NCBI GenBank assembly: GCA_942159475.1
Contig: OW804095.1
Location: 89,417,740-89,481,739, forward strand
Direction of reading: 5' to 3'
Length of the DNA stretch: 64,000 bases
From: Sthenelais limicola
Lineage: Eukaryota > Annelida > Polychaeta > Phyllodocida > Sigalionidae
Under the pieces are notes generated by a model, which saw nothing but the letters and a program-made list of their open reading frames with translations, made no database searches and was not told where the DNA came from. Positions 33,940 to 45,516 of this stretch are shown here, one piece after another. Position numbers and translations under genes: made by a program. Position 1 is the stretch's first letter; each line of letters opens with the position of its first letter.

Positions 33940-34400
33940 GACTTTGTTCGTCCATTGCATCATCGAAGGGAAACAATGTGAACATAACGGGGTATTCGGA
34001 AAAGAGCTGTGACTGTCACAGACAATATTCCTTTTCCATTCTTCTTTCTTTAATTTAATTTGTGCGATTGTATATGTGAAATGGAAATAAAATCTTATAA
34101 TAATAAACGCGATTTGGGTCCAATTTTGACCTCCTCCTTCCTCCTACTAAGTCTCTTCCATCGGTAAATGCAAGAGGGATCCTTGGGTGACTTCACCTAA
34201 GATATTCCTTTCATAAAATCTTGCTATTCTGCCATGTTGTTTGTGCGGGCAGGGGAAGGTGCTGCATGAAAATAATACACCATGCTTGCGCCATGTGAAG
34301 ACGTCACAACTGGAAGTGCATGAGTCCTTTAGACAGTTCTCTTTTCTACCACTAGGGGGCTAAAGGACGGGTTTTCCCGCGCCTAGGCTATCTGTGGTTG
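33940..34400. repeat. Dispersed segment with promoter-like motifs, copy 1
   Basis: It matches 63380-63712: CTTTGTTCGT, CGCGATTT, AAGATAT.CTTT, CTGCCATGTTGTT, ATACACCATGCTTGCGCCAT, GACGTCACAAC.GGAAGTGC and GGCTATCTGTGGTTG. The GACGTCAC and CCGGAAGTG core resembles CRE and ETS sites. It may be a duplicated gene 5' end or a TE end. Confidence 0.6.
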
Positions 34401-34724
34401 CCCGAATTCTGCTGTAGGCTGCAATATCTCCCAGTAGGCTAAGACAGAAGCTTCCACTGGCACTCTGTTAAGGTGTTTGCGCTGACTGGCACCCGTGAAA
34501 ACAGTGATAAGAAATGTAAAGATGGTCACGGGATTAAGAAATATGAAAAGAGTATATTCTCTGCTATCCGTAGGTATATGATTTTACGTATTTGAAAGAG
34601 TAGACTGGATATGTCTTTTTCTCTGCACTGCACTGGCAGATCTTTCAGTCCTGCATTTGCTATGTTCCTTTCCATCCTCCAGTGGGTTATCTGCCTAACA
34701 GGACGTTGGTAGAGGCACGTCATG

Positions 34725-35000
34725 GCCTGCACAAAGTTATGAGGGAGGTCCACAGGAGGAATTTCCGAGTTAGTTGAATCTCATTCTTTTCCGTTTACCA
34801 GTAAAGAGCACTAGGTGGAAGAAAGGTGACCCGTTATTTGTTGTTATGGATTGGTCCTCCGGCCCTACGGTCCGCATTGGGTCGCCTAGTCTAGAGAAGC
34901 GTACAGGCACCAGTGAGATGTTTGTTCTAACTTCTATGCTTCCTAGGTTGTCATTGTTCATATAGCTATGGTTTATCTGTTCTCTCCCCTGCTCCCCCCC
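34725..35000 (+). repeat. Poly-C repeat family copy F (3' half)
   Basis: Starts at GCCTGCACAAAGTTATGAGG and continues to TTATCTGTTCTCTCCCCTG; the poly-C tail is short. Confidence 0.85.
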
Positions 35001-35224
35001 ATGTACATTTCTGCTATGTTGTACTGAAGCGGAAATGTCCTTCTCAGTATTCTACAACGCTGAAGGGTTCCCTTCAGAAATTATTATAATGCAAATAGAA
35101 TAGAATTCACAATTATAGACAATTTCATTGTTTAGATACTAAGAATATAGAGTCAACCCGCTTTTAGATGGTAGGATGCGAATAACGTTCATGGCAGTGT
35201 CCTATTGTCCGTGATTTATATAAG

Positions 35225-35806
35225 GTAGCTTGCAGAGTTAGCATGCAGAGTTAGCTTGCAGTGTTAGTGTGCAGAGTCATGAAAGATATCAGCCTGGTCA
35301 AATGGTGGAAGAATGAAGCGCAGAGCTATGAGAACGTCACAGCTCTGCACTGTCAAAGCTTGATTCATTGGAAAGTGGGTTCTGTGTAGAGTGAGGCTGA
35401 CAACATAATAACAAAATAATAACAAGATCATTGTACAGATGTCTGCAGACAATTTACATGATAATCCCTGTAAACTCAAAGCTTCTTCAGGTTGTTGTGA
35501 GTGCCTGCACAAAGTTACGAGGGAGGTCCACAGGAGGAATTTCCGAGTTAGTTGAATCTCATTCTTTTCCCCATACCAGTAAAGAGCACTAGGTGGAAGA
35601 AAGGGGACCCGTCATTTGTTGTTATGGATTAGTCCTCCGGCCCTACGGTCCGCATTGGGTCGCCTAGTCTAGAAAAGCGCACGGCACCAGTGAGATGTCT
35701 GTTCTAACTTCTATGCTTCCTAGGCTGTCATTGTTTATATAGCATATAACTGTGGTTAATCTGTCCCATCCTGCCACCCCCCCCACCCCCACCCCCTCAC
35801 ACCTAT
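35225..35806 (+). repeat. Poly-C repeat family copy G
   Basis: 13-bp units, the hairpin GCGCAGAGCT...AGCTCTGC (from about 35320), the body, and a C/CA-rich end immediately left of the (TA)n that borders the 10-kb transposon. Confidence 0.85.
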
Positions 35807-35826
35807 ATATATATATATATATATAT

Positions 35827-35853
35827 GGTCGAATCCCACCAACTGACCCCAAA
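35827..35853 (+). repeat. Left terminal inverted repeat of the 10-kb transposon
   Basis: Starts GGTCGAATCCCACCAACTGA and ends CCCCAAA. It pairs with 45870-45896 with one mismatch and is preceded by (TA)n at 35807-35826. Confidence 0.9.
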
Positions 35854-36001
35854 TCGTTATTTTCTGAAGTTTATTTGTTTTCTTAAATATATTGTGGGTA
35901 GATAGGCTATAGGTCCTAGATTGCAGAAATGACTTTTATTTTTCTTATTCTTTATTTGTTTCACTACTGTGAGTCATCAAATGGATTCCTCTACTAAAAG
36001 T

Positions 36002-38207
36002 GTTAGTTCCGAACGCTATAGCCAAATACCATATTTCCTGCCAATGATTAAACCCAAATTTATCATATATAGTTTGAAGGGTCCTGGAATATGAAACTAC
36101 CATAGATGTTTCAACCTAAATAGTCTATTTTAATTTGCTGAATCCATATGTTAACTTGCATTCTATTGAAATTTTAACAGTTCTTTTAATAGATCTTGTT
36201 TCAACTACTGCTAACGATTTCCATATGCATATTAAATTATGGGAGAAATATGTATGGGCAGCCACAGTATTGGGCTATTGGGAAAAGCAAGAGCTTTTCA
36301 CCTGGCTCTATTATAGGCTTCATGCCAAAGCGTTCGGAACTAACGTCTTTTGCGTTCGGAACTAACACATAGCGTTCGGAACTAACGCCTTTTGATGATT
36401 CCTCCTTGAAGTGTATAATTCAATCAGTACGAAATTTAAACCAATTTTTTTTAGCCAAATGTATTGTTTATGAGTAAAGCTGTTCAAGTAAGGAAAAAAA
36501 ATGCATTATTTCTGTCATCACAATTTTCCTCATCAATTAAATTCCATTTCTAATCAATGATGGCTTTTCTTTATTGTTCGTAATCAATTATATGTGATGA
36601 AAAGTAGTCCAATATATTTTAAATACTTATATATGTGTGTCCTTATGTCAGGAACATCCAATTAATGTTGTATTTCCTCCTCCACTCTGATTAAATATAG
36701 AAGAAGTGATAGCGTTCGGAACTAACACATAGCGTTCGGAACTAACAGGTTGAGATGATTGAAGATGATTCAACATTTCAGTCTGTAATTCAATAAGAAT
36801 TAAACATATGTTTTGTTTCTCACTTCACTTACTATCTATGAATAGAGCTGATTAATTGAGGTAAAAAAGTGCATTATTTTTGTCTTTACAAATTTCGTCA
36901 TCCATTTAAATCCCATTTCGAATCAATAAAGTTGTTTTTTTATTGTTTGTCATCAAGTATATATGATGAAAAGTAGTCCAATATATTTCAAATACTGATA
37001 TATGTGTGTCCTTTTGTCAGGAACATCCAATTAATGTTGTATCTCCTCCTCCACTCTGATTAAATATAGAAGAAGTGATAGCGTTCGGAACTAACACATA
37101 GCGTTCGGAACTAACAGGTTGAGATGATTGAAGATGATTCAACATTTCAGTCTGTAATTCAATAAGAATTAAACATATGTGTTTCGTTTCTCACTTAACT
37201 TACTATCTATGAATACAGCTGATTAATTGAGGTAAAAAAGTGCATTATTTTTGTCTTTACAAATTTCCTCATCCATTTAAATCCCATTTCGAATCAATAA
37301 AGTTGTTTTTTTATTGTTTGTCTTCAAGTATCTGGGATGAAAAGTAGTCCAATATATTTCAAATACTGATATATGTGTGTCCTTATGTCAGGAACATCCA
37401 ATTAATGTTGTATCTCCTCCTCCACTCTGATTAAATATAGAAGAAGTGATAGCGTTCGGAACTAACACATAGCGTTCGGAACTAACAGTTTGAGATGAGT
37501 CATGATTTCAGTCTGTATTTCAATAAGAATGAAATATAAATGTTTCATTTCTTACTTAACTTATTATCTATAAATACAGCTGATTAATTGAGGTTAGAAA
37601 GTACATTATTTTTGTCTTTAAAAATGTTCTCATCCATTTGAATTCCATTTCTAATCAATAAAGTTGTTTTTGTATTGTTCATCATCAAATATATATGAGT
37701 GAAAGTAGTCCAATATATTTCAAATACTGATATATGTGTGTCCTTAAGATAGGAACATCCAATTGATGTCTTAGTTCTTCCTCCATTCTGATTAAATAAT
37801 ATAGAAAATGTGATAGCGTTCGGAACTAACACATAGCGTTCGGAACTAACAGGTGGACAGAATCATGATTTCGGCTTGTAATTCAATAAGAATGAAATAG
37901 AAACGTTTCGTTTTTTACATAACTTATTATGTATAAGTACAGCTGATTAACTGAGGTAAAAAGTGCATTATTTTCGTCTTTACTTTTTTCCTCAAACAGT
38001 TAGATACTTATTTGTTATCAATATATGCCTATCCATATCGTCTCTCATTACATATACAACTGAAAGTAATTAAATATGCTGCAAATACTAATAAATGTTT
38101 GCTGTTATTCCAAAATAACTATTCCATGTCTTGTGTCCACCTCCAGACCTCTATAATCTAGTAGAAATAATAGCGTTCGGAACTAACAGGTAGCGTTCGG
38201 AACTAAC
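36002..38207 (+). repeat. Left subterminal array: GCGTTCGGAACTAAC in ~366-bp units
   Basis: Fourteen copies of GCGTTCGGAACTAAC: one inverted at 36002-36016, three at 36330-36386, then pairs at 36712/36732, 37081/37101, 37452/37472, 37816/37836 and 38173/38193. The pairs are spaced about 360-370 bp apart because the whole intervening sequence is tandemly repeated (AGTAGTCCAATATATTT, CCTCCACTCTGATTAAA blocks). Likely transposase-binding sites, by analogy with other large DNA transposons. Confidence 0.9.
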
Positions 38208-38470
38208 ACTTTATGACAAAGTCTTTTTTTAAGTCAATCTTTCCATGCTAATGATACGGAAACCTATTTTTTTTAGTCAGAGTTTATTACTTATGAATAA
38301 AGATGATCAACTAAGACAATATAATTACACTATTGTAGTGTAAAACCCACTTTTAACATCTATATTTCATTTTATATTAATGAATGCCTTTTTATGTAGG
38401 TTCTCATCAGAGATATAAAACTGAAAGAATGCGGCATATAGTCATATATATGTTTTTGTCAAATTTCACT

Positions 38471-41400
38471 TCAATTGACTTTTGAAAATGCTTCTTCAAT
38501 TTTTTCTTTGTCTTCTTTGCTAAGTATTTTTATCTTCGATCTAGACTTGGCCTGAAGGGGTTTGGGACAGTTAATGGTACACAGAATATTTGCCATGCTG
38601 ACCCATATTTCGTCTCTCGCTCCCCACTTATATTTGTCTCCTTTGACATGTTCCATGAATGAGATAAACACCTCAGTGTCTTCCTCACTTTCTTTCTTCT
38701 TCACCTGGCCAATAAACCACTCTGTTTCATAAAGAGCGGCCACATACTCTCCAATTTCGGGTTCTCTTATTGACGTTGATGCAGATGTAGAACGTCCTGC
38801 TGTTGATGATACTATCTTTGATGAGGATGAGTCATTAATGTTGAAACATTTTATCATGGAATAGTCCATAGCCTCTACCTTTGTCACATGGGGATTCTCT
38901 TGGGTGTGTTGCTTCAGAGAATTTGTGAAATAGGCTTCACATATTTCACAGTAAGCTCTTCTCACCTTTGGGACTGCATTTATGATGGGCTTTAGTTTCA
39001 TAGATGGACCAATAATGTTTCTCTGTTTTATAAATGGTGACCCCTTTGTCTCATTACTGATGTCAACCATTGGGAATTCTTTGAATCTCTTTACTTGCGG
39101 ACAACGATCTTTCTCATCCACTTTAATGAATGGCTCATGAAAGTACCTTTTCTTACATGGAACTGCCACAGCTGATTTCTGTTTTGCACCTTCCAGGACA
39201 AGGTCAACTGCGACCACCTCTTTCTCTCCTGTGCCTTCCGGGATACCTTCAACCGGGAACTCCACCTCCTTCACTTTCTCTGCACCTTCCGGGACAAGGT
39301 CAACCGGGACCACCTCCTTCTCTCCTGTGCCTTCCGGGACAAGGTCAACCGGGAACTCCACCTCCTTCACTTTCTCTGCACCTTCCGGGACAAGGTCAAC
39401 CGGGACCACCTCCTTCTCTCCTATGCCTTCCGGGACAAGGTCAACCGGGAACTCCACCTCCTTCACTTTCTCTGCACCTTCCGGGACAAGGTCAACCGGG
39501 ACCACCTCCTTCTCTCCTGTGCCTTCCGGGACAAGGTCAACCGGGAACTCCACCTCCCTCACTTCTTCTGCACCTTCCGGGACAAGGTCAACCGGGACCA
39601 CCTCCTTCTCTCCTGTGCCTTCCGGGACAAGGTCAACCGGGAACTCCACCTCCCTCACTTCTTCTGCACCTTCCGGGACAAGGTCAACCGGGACCACCTC
39701 CTTTTCTCCTGTGCCTTCCGGGACAAGGTCAACCGGGAACTCCACCTCCCTCACTTCTTCTGCACCTTCCGGGACAAGGTCAACCGGGACCACCTCCTTC
39801 TCTCCTGTGCCTTCCGGGACAAGGTCAACCGGGACCACCTCCTTCTCTCCTGTGCCTTCCGGGACAAGGTCAACCGGGAACTCCACCTCCCTCACTTCTT
39901 CTGCACCTTCCGGGACAAGGTCAACCGGGACCACCTCCTTCTCTCCTGTGCCTTCCGGGACAAGGTCAACCGGGAACTCCACCTCCCTCACTTTCTCTGC
40001 ACCTTCCGGGACAAGGTCAACCGGGACCACCTCCTTCTCTCCTATGCCTTCCGGGACAAGGTCAACCGGGAACTCCACCTCCTTCACTTTCTCTGCACCT
40101 TCCGGGACAAGGTCAACCGGGACCACCTCCTTCTCTCCTGTGCCTTCCGGGACAAGGTCAACCGGGAACTCCACCTCCCTCACTTCTTCTGCACCTTCCG
40201 GGACAAGGTCAACCGGGACCACCTCCTTCTCTCCTGTGCCTTCCGGGACAAGGTCAACCGGGAACTCCACCTCCCTCACTTCTTCTGCACCTTCCGGGAC
40301 AAGGTCAACCGGGACCACCTCCTTTTCTCCTGTGCCTTCCGGGACAAGGTCAACCGGGAACTCCACCTCCCTCACTTCTTCTGCACCTTCCGGGACAAGG
40401 TCAACCGGGACCACCTCCTTCTCTCCTGTGCCTTCCGGGACAAGGTCAACCGGGACCACCTCCTTCTCTCCTGTGCCTTCCGGGACAAGGTCAACCGGGA
40501 ACTCCACCTCCCTCACTTCTTCTGCACCTTCCGGGACAAGGTCAACCGGGACCACCTCCTTCTCTTCTGTGCCTTCCGGGACAAGGTCAACCGGGACCAC
40601 CTCCTTCTCTCCTGTGCCTTCCGGGACAAGGTCAACCGGGAACCCCACCTCCCTCACTTCGTCTGCACCTTCCGGGACAAGGTCAACCGGGACCACCTCC
40701 TTCTCTTCTGTGCCTTCCAGGATACTTTCAACCGGGAACTCCACCTCCTTCCCTTTCTCTGCACCTTCCGGGACAAGGTCAACCGGGACCACCTCCTTCT
40801 CTCCTGTGCCTTCCGGGACAAGGTCAACCGGGAACTCCACCTCCTTCACTTTCTCTGCACCTTCCGGGACAAGGTCAACCGGGACCACCTCCTTCTCTCC
40901 TGTGCCTTCCGGGATACCTTCAACCGGGAACTCCACCTCCCTCACTTCTTCTGCACCTTCCGGGACAAGGTCAACCGGGACCACCTCCTTCTCTCCTGTG
41001 CCTTCCGGGACAAGGTCAACCGGGAACTCCACCTCTTTGACATTCTCTGCACCTTCCGGAACTGCCTCCTTTTCTGCTGTGCTTTCCGGGACATCTTCAA
41101 CGAGGGACTCCACCTCCACCACGTTGTCTGCATGCTCTTCTGGGACAAGGTCAAACTCATGTCCTGGGTCTGGGTCATGATCAGATTGTAAAGAATGCAT
41201 TTCATCTTCTGATGGGACTTCTGCTGAGGCTGCATCCTGATCTGAATCGGTGGAAAGCACTTCTTCATCCTCTTCATCTGATGTGACGATATCTGGCTCT
41301 GATCTTTCCTTGTCTTCTACATACTCGGGCACATCTACAGCAACACTGCCACTGAAGGGAATGCCAGTGTCAGTCCAGCCTGGACATGTTGGTGTGAATG

Positions 41401-42971
41401 TGGATGATTTAAAGCAACAGTTCTTGAAGCAGGAGGTTTCACGAGCAAAAAGGGTGTTGTTGTAGCCAATAACTGAATGGAACTTCTGTATGCCAACAAG
41501 CGGCTGGGCCTTCCATGAGTTTATTTGTCGCTGGGATGCTGCAATTTCCTTTTGTGAGACCTCAAAGAAGCAAATCTTTGAGTTGCTTGAATTGCCCCAG
41601 TCAACAAATTCTTTTGCTGATTTTATCTTCACTCCACGCCGAACTGCCAAGTCTGCTCCTTTTTTGGCAGCTCCACCAACACCATCAGCTGGGCCCTTAC
41701 CATGGCCAACTTCCAGGTACTGCCAACTTGCTTCAATGTGGTGACGCTCACTGAACTGAGAAATAGCTGCAACAGCAAATTTGTTGCGATACTGCGTGGC
41801 TGGGCTATCACTGACAATGTGCATCTTCTTCAGATTTGGCAATAATTCTCTCAGCAGCTTTAGCATGCGAAGAATGAACGTGTATGCAGTGGGAAATGTG
41901 TGAGTCAAATCATCGGAAAGGGCACAAAAACTCTTATGCTCTTGTCCTTCATCGGTACGATATGTTACCACAAGTGGGTGCAAGGTGATGTTTTTCTTCC
42001 CATAGTATATTTGAGAAATTTCACGGTCATACCCACATGTGTAGTTCTCGGCATAATCTATATGAACAACCGCTTCTTCACCTTTAGCAAGCTTACTTTT
42101 CATGCGTCGAACCTCTGCATGCTGAGTAGCAAAACGACGAATATGTTCACGTAACTCGATGAAACTATCTGTAAACTTCTCAACAAAATCCTCAGTCTCC
42201 AGTGTGAGATCACAGATGTCAAACTGACGAAACACCTTTTTTGTCTTTGGATCCACTCTGTCGATCCTCATCCACTCTGCAAAGACTATTGTTTCTTCCT
42301 CTCCAACAAGTGTTTGTAATATTTCTGGGATTTCTTCATTGGTGTGGTCACTAAGGAATTTTTCGGGTGATGTTGTGGTCTGTTTAAGTGCCCGCAACTT
42401 GAGACGGCTGTTTTCGCACTTAATGCAAAGGCACTGCGTTCTGTTGCTTGCATTAATGAGGTGAATCCATGATGGTCGAAAACGAAAGAAAGTAGTCCGG
42501 CTTAGGGTGGTCGATGGATACCGCTTCTTGAAAATGTCATAGAGCCTGTCCATGGTGTTTGTCAATGCGAAAACTTGCCTCCCATCCTTTCTGCATGCTC
42601 TCTTGTCTGGTAGTTCGTAAGAGTTCTGTCCCTCCTGTAGGAACTGAACCACCTTCTGTTTCAGTTCCAATTGCCGGTCTTTTCTTATGGTTGGTGATAT
42701 CTTTGGTATAAAGAGCCTCTTCCTGTCACAGGCCAATTTACTCCCAATGAGGCTTGCATTTTTGCGTTTTTTGGCAGTACCAAATAGACTTGATTTAATC
42801 TTAGAAGGAGCAGCTTTTACACACGAAGCTATTGTCTTGTACGTAGAGATTTCCTTCACCAAACCCATGTTTCGTTCAGGAGTTATGCCATGTGTACGTA
42901 GCATTGTAGCTGCCTCCTTTTCTGGTGTTTCCAGGTTCTTTTTTAGGCCAAAGTTGATCTTTACTACCATC
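38471..42971 (-). CDS. Transposase, exon 5 (catalytic, repeat and C-terminal domains)
   Basis: This exon holds 1499 codons from its first ATG (42970). The acceptor TTCTTTGCAG at 42981-42972 leaves one base to complete the exon 4 codon. Numbering from that ATG: a C-x-C-x2-C cluster (180-185); HIDYAENY with candidate catalytic D305; [11 protein letters not shown] with candidate D388; [12 protein letters not shown] (422-433) and a possible third acidic residue E454; a second Cys cluster (514-529); an acidic Ser/Glu/Asp linker (550-600); about 36 VDLVPEG units (about 640-1260); a C2H2-like finger (YCEICEAYF...H....H); and a Tudor/SH3-like module (W-F-I-G-x-V ... D-E-I-W-V). The D-x2-EN / SD-x4-Q / HGKG-x3-DG pattern is known to me from uncharacterised transposase-like proteins. 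It should cut and join the element ends in the nucleus. The repeat domain is unusual. Confidence 0.85.
39190..41050 (-). repeat. Coding minisatellite: VDLVPEG repeat domain
   Basis: Alternating 45-bp ([15 protein letters not shown]) and 51-bp ([17 protein letters not shown]) half-units, about 36 in all, highly homogeneous at the DNA level. A higher-order copy of 621 bp is visible: the rare variants CTCCTATGCC (39420 and 40041) and CTTTTCTCC (about 39700 and 40321) recur at that distance. Because the unit is a multiple of 3, two + strand frames are also open for more than 630 codons; they are shadows. Confidence 0.9.
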
Positions 42972-43322
42972 CTGCAAAGAATTTAATAATAAAAAAAACA
43001 ATTAAACAGGAGAAAGGCAAACAGATTTCTATTTGTTTATTGAATTTGAACTTTTTATCTATCTATGATGTAAAAACTTCAAGGTATCGCAATAAATCCA
43101 ATCATGCTGCAGGCTTTAACATGCATCAGAAGGTAGGGTAGTGTCAGGTTGTTGGAGGTGAGCCAGGGCCCCACTTGACATGCAGAAGAGCCGTCCATGT
43201 CTATGGTGTTGGATGCAAAAAGAAAATGGTATATAGAAAATTGTACAAAAACAGTAGAGTGATTAATTAAATTGGAAATATTCATTCAGTATATATACAT
43301 TACAATATGTCAAATTGTGCAC
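42972..43322 (-). other. Intron 4 of the transposase gene
   Basis: The donor GTGCAC follows exon 4 and the acceptor is TTCTTTGCAG. It contains a spurious open stretch around 43120-43207 that cannot be joined to exon 5 as well as exon 4 can. Confidence 0.6.
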
Positions 43323-43407
43323 CTTCCTCTCGGAGGAGTAGACATCACTGTGGTCCTCAATGTAGCTGCCTCATTCGCTGCCTGTTGTACAGCTGCTGCC
43401 CTAGTTA
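43323..43407 (-). CDS. Transposase, exon 4
   Basis: 85 bases, entering in phase 1 after ACCAG (AG at 43409-43408) and leaving in phase 2 at GGAAG|GTGCAC. It reads an Ala/Thr-rich linker (VTRAAAVQQAANEAATLR...PPRG). The phases match exon 3 (ends phase 1) and exon 5 (needs two bases). An alternative acceptor 5 bases upstream would hit a stop, which supports this choice. No domain is recognisable. Confidence 0.6.
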
Positions 43408-43553
43408 CTGGTCTATACATTTGGGTGAACATTAAAAAAGGAAGGGAAAATTGGAATCATGCAGGAGCAGGAGCAATATTAATAAGGAAAGTAAATCTGG
43501 CATACATGCTTTATATGTTAAATGTCTAATTATGTACATTTCATTCCCTCTAC

Positions 43554-43688
43554 CAGTTGTAACTGGGGTTGCTGAGACTCCTGCAGTGGCAGCCTTGGCT
43601 GCTTGGGGCTTTCCTCTTGTCCTGACTGGTAGCACAACTTGTTCTGCATCCTGCCCTATGAGCCGGCCGGAGGTGCGTGGTGTATCTT
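43554..43688 (-). CDS. Transposase, exon 3
   Basis: 135 bases, phase 1 to phase 1, between the acceptor AATTTGTAG and the donor G|GTAGAG. It encodes a basic, Thr/Pro/Ala-rich linker (TSGRLIGQDAEQVVLPVRTRG...) with no recognised domain. It is probably a disordered connector between the basic N-terminus and the catalytic core. Confidence 0.7.
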
Positions 43689-43801
43689 CTACAAATTAGA
43701 TGTAGAATGCTCATAGAATGGTGATAGAATGATGAGGTATTTTATTCAACAAGAATTGACTTACAGATACAAATAATTAAGTAGAAGGCTTAAAGAATTA
43801 C

Positions 43802-43955
43802 CTCCTTCTGCGGATGACGATTCTGAAGATCTCCCTGTCTCTGCTGCCCTTCTCTTCCTGGCTTCCTCCCTACGACGTGCCATAATATTCTTCTGGTACA
43901 GATTCCTCTTTCTTTTTTCAGGGGCTGACAATTCGGTTGCTTTCTTCTTGGTCAC
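43802..43955 (-). CDS. Transposase, exon 2 (basic N-terminal region)
   Basis: 154 bases, phase 0 to phase 1, between TATTACAG and GAG|GTAATT. It encodes a highly basic helix-forming stretch (KKKATELSAPEKRKRNLYQK, then RRREEARKRRAAE). This is typical of the N-termini of this protein family, likely DNA-binding or nuclear localisation. The serine-rich end is phosphorylation-prone. Confidence 0.75.
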
Positions 43956-44113
43956 CTGTAATACATGAATGAAATAATAACATTGTATGGTTTATATCCG
44001 AATAGAATGAATACTATTAGAATAGTGAGAACATACAAAATTATAAGAAATAAATCACTCAGTATAAGTAATAACACAATATTAATGGATAGATTTTATG
44101 AATGAATGAATAC

Positions 44114-44239
44114 CCTTTTTCTCTCCCTTTCCTTCTGAACCCATACATCATTCTCCTTCATTTGGGCCCTCCAGCGAGCAGCACGAATTGCACTCTGTGA
44201 ACGGCCATCCTGAGTTGGGTTATTCTTTTTTGGTGGCAT
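44114..44239 (-). CDS. Transposase, exon 1 (start codon)
   Basis: 42 codons from the ATG at 44239-44237 to the donor AGG|GTATTC. The peptide MPPKKNNPTQDGRSQSAIRA continues into a Trp/Arg-rich basic helix (ARWRAQMKENDVW). Together with exon 2 it resembles the RRxRxRR..W..K N-termini of related transposase-like proteins. The joined gene has 1666 codons plus a stop. The subterminal repeats begin about 0.55 kb upstream, so the promoter probably lies within the right subterminal region. Confidence 0.75.
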
Positions 44240-44361
44240 TTTCTAAAAGTAATACATAATATATGAGCATAAATATGAGCCAGAAACAGTCAGAAATAGA
44301 TTGTTCTTAATGTAAACAAAGAAATAAGGGTTTATAACAAGGTAGCAGTTGTAATCAATGA

Positions 44362-44770
44362 TATGTGACGTGTTTCAGGTAAATGAGTCATAAGTCGCAA
44401 AATGGATACTTTTTAAAGTGATTTATTTATAAGATATATTTCTTGGACTATTCTAATTTCTGGGGTGCTTAATGCCGCTAGTGACATTTATACGTGTACA
44501 AAATTTCAAGGCAATGTATCAAAGGTATCTATGAATTTCTAAGGTCATTTTATGGAGTATATTTAGGTACTTTATCAATTATTATCCACCAAACATATTA
44601 ATAACTTTTTTTTTCAAAAATAAAGATATCAAACTTAAAGTATAGAAACACTACTTGTCATATTGTTTACTACCATTAGAATCGGCTGGATCTCATCTTT
44701 TCAAATATGATGATATCTCAATCCCCATTTTTTGCGACTTGTGACTCATTTTCCTGGAACACATCACATA
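44362..44770. mobile_element. MITE (409 bp) inserted in the 10-kb transposon
   Basis: About 44-bp inverted repeats: left TATGTGACGTGTTTCAGGTA ... GTCGCAAAATGG, right the complement with several changes. A related single end lies at about 50503-50527. It sits between the transposase start and the right subterminal array. Confidence 0.8.
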
Positions 44771-44786
44771 TTAGCTTTAGTATGAT

Positions 44787-45516
44787 GTTAGGTTCCGAAC
44801 GTTGTTAGGTTCCGAACGCTATATATTTACAATTAATAATTGTATATCTTCAATTAGCATCCCTTCTACATCATTTCTATGCATGTATCATTAACTATTT
44901 ACATGTATTTGCCACTAACATTTAGTTCCGAACGTTAGTTCCGAACGCCTGTTAGGTTCCGAACGTTAGTTCCGAACGCCTGTTAGGTTCCGAACGCTGG
45001 CCTTTAAGCCAGTATAAAAATAAGCAGGATTGCCGAATGCAACCAATACACATATTATCGCCCCCGGCATGATTACAATGATGAACTACAGACATATTAC
45101 AGGCTAAGATTGAAGATGACAATAACTTTTTGTGGATCAAACAATCAGGTAATAATAAAAATAATAAATCACAGACACGAAATGTGCAGTTTTTTAGAGA
45201 ATAAAGACTTACCAACTTTTCTGTCTGATCTGGACAAGGTCTTGAAGCATGCCGCTACAATCTGGTGTGTTTCCTGAACACTAGATGGCTGTATGAAGCA
45301 ATATAAGTGTCCCTGATGCGTCAGCGTTCGGAACTAACAAGATTGTTGCCCTTCTTTTTATCTTTGTGGGCCCATATCTCATTGGAAATTGAACCAAAGT
45401 TGTTAAAATTTGGTAGACATTTGTACATGATGATGCCTAACATCCTGATAAAAGATCTTGTCTTAATCTTTGTGGAAATAAAAGTGGTGCATGTTTGAAG
45501 GGCGTTCGGAACCTAA
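44787..45516 (-). repeat. Right subterminal array of TTAG(G)TTCCGAACG motifs
   Basis: Seven copies of GTTAG(G)TTCCGAACG between 44787 and 44998 in inverted orientation to the left array, and two single reversed copies at about 45322 and 45502. Motif orientation mirrors the left end, as expected of binding sites that pair both termini. Confidence 0.85.

Noticed and set aside
39130..41180. Two + strand ORFs of more than 630 codons, proline/serine-rich repeats
   Set aside because: They lie antisense to the transposase repeat domain. The repeat length is a multiple of 3, so absence of stops in other frames is automatic. They have no start context or sequence outside the repeat.
43120..43207. An extra transposase exon in intron 4
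   Set aside because: It is open after an AG, but its only good donor gives a phase that puts a stop at the start of exon 5, while exon 4 joins exon 5 directly in frame.
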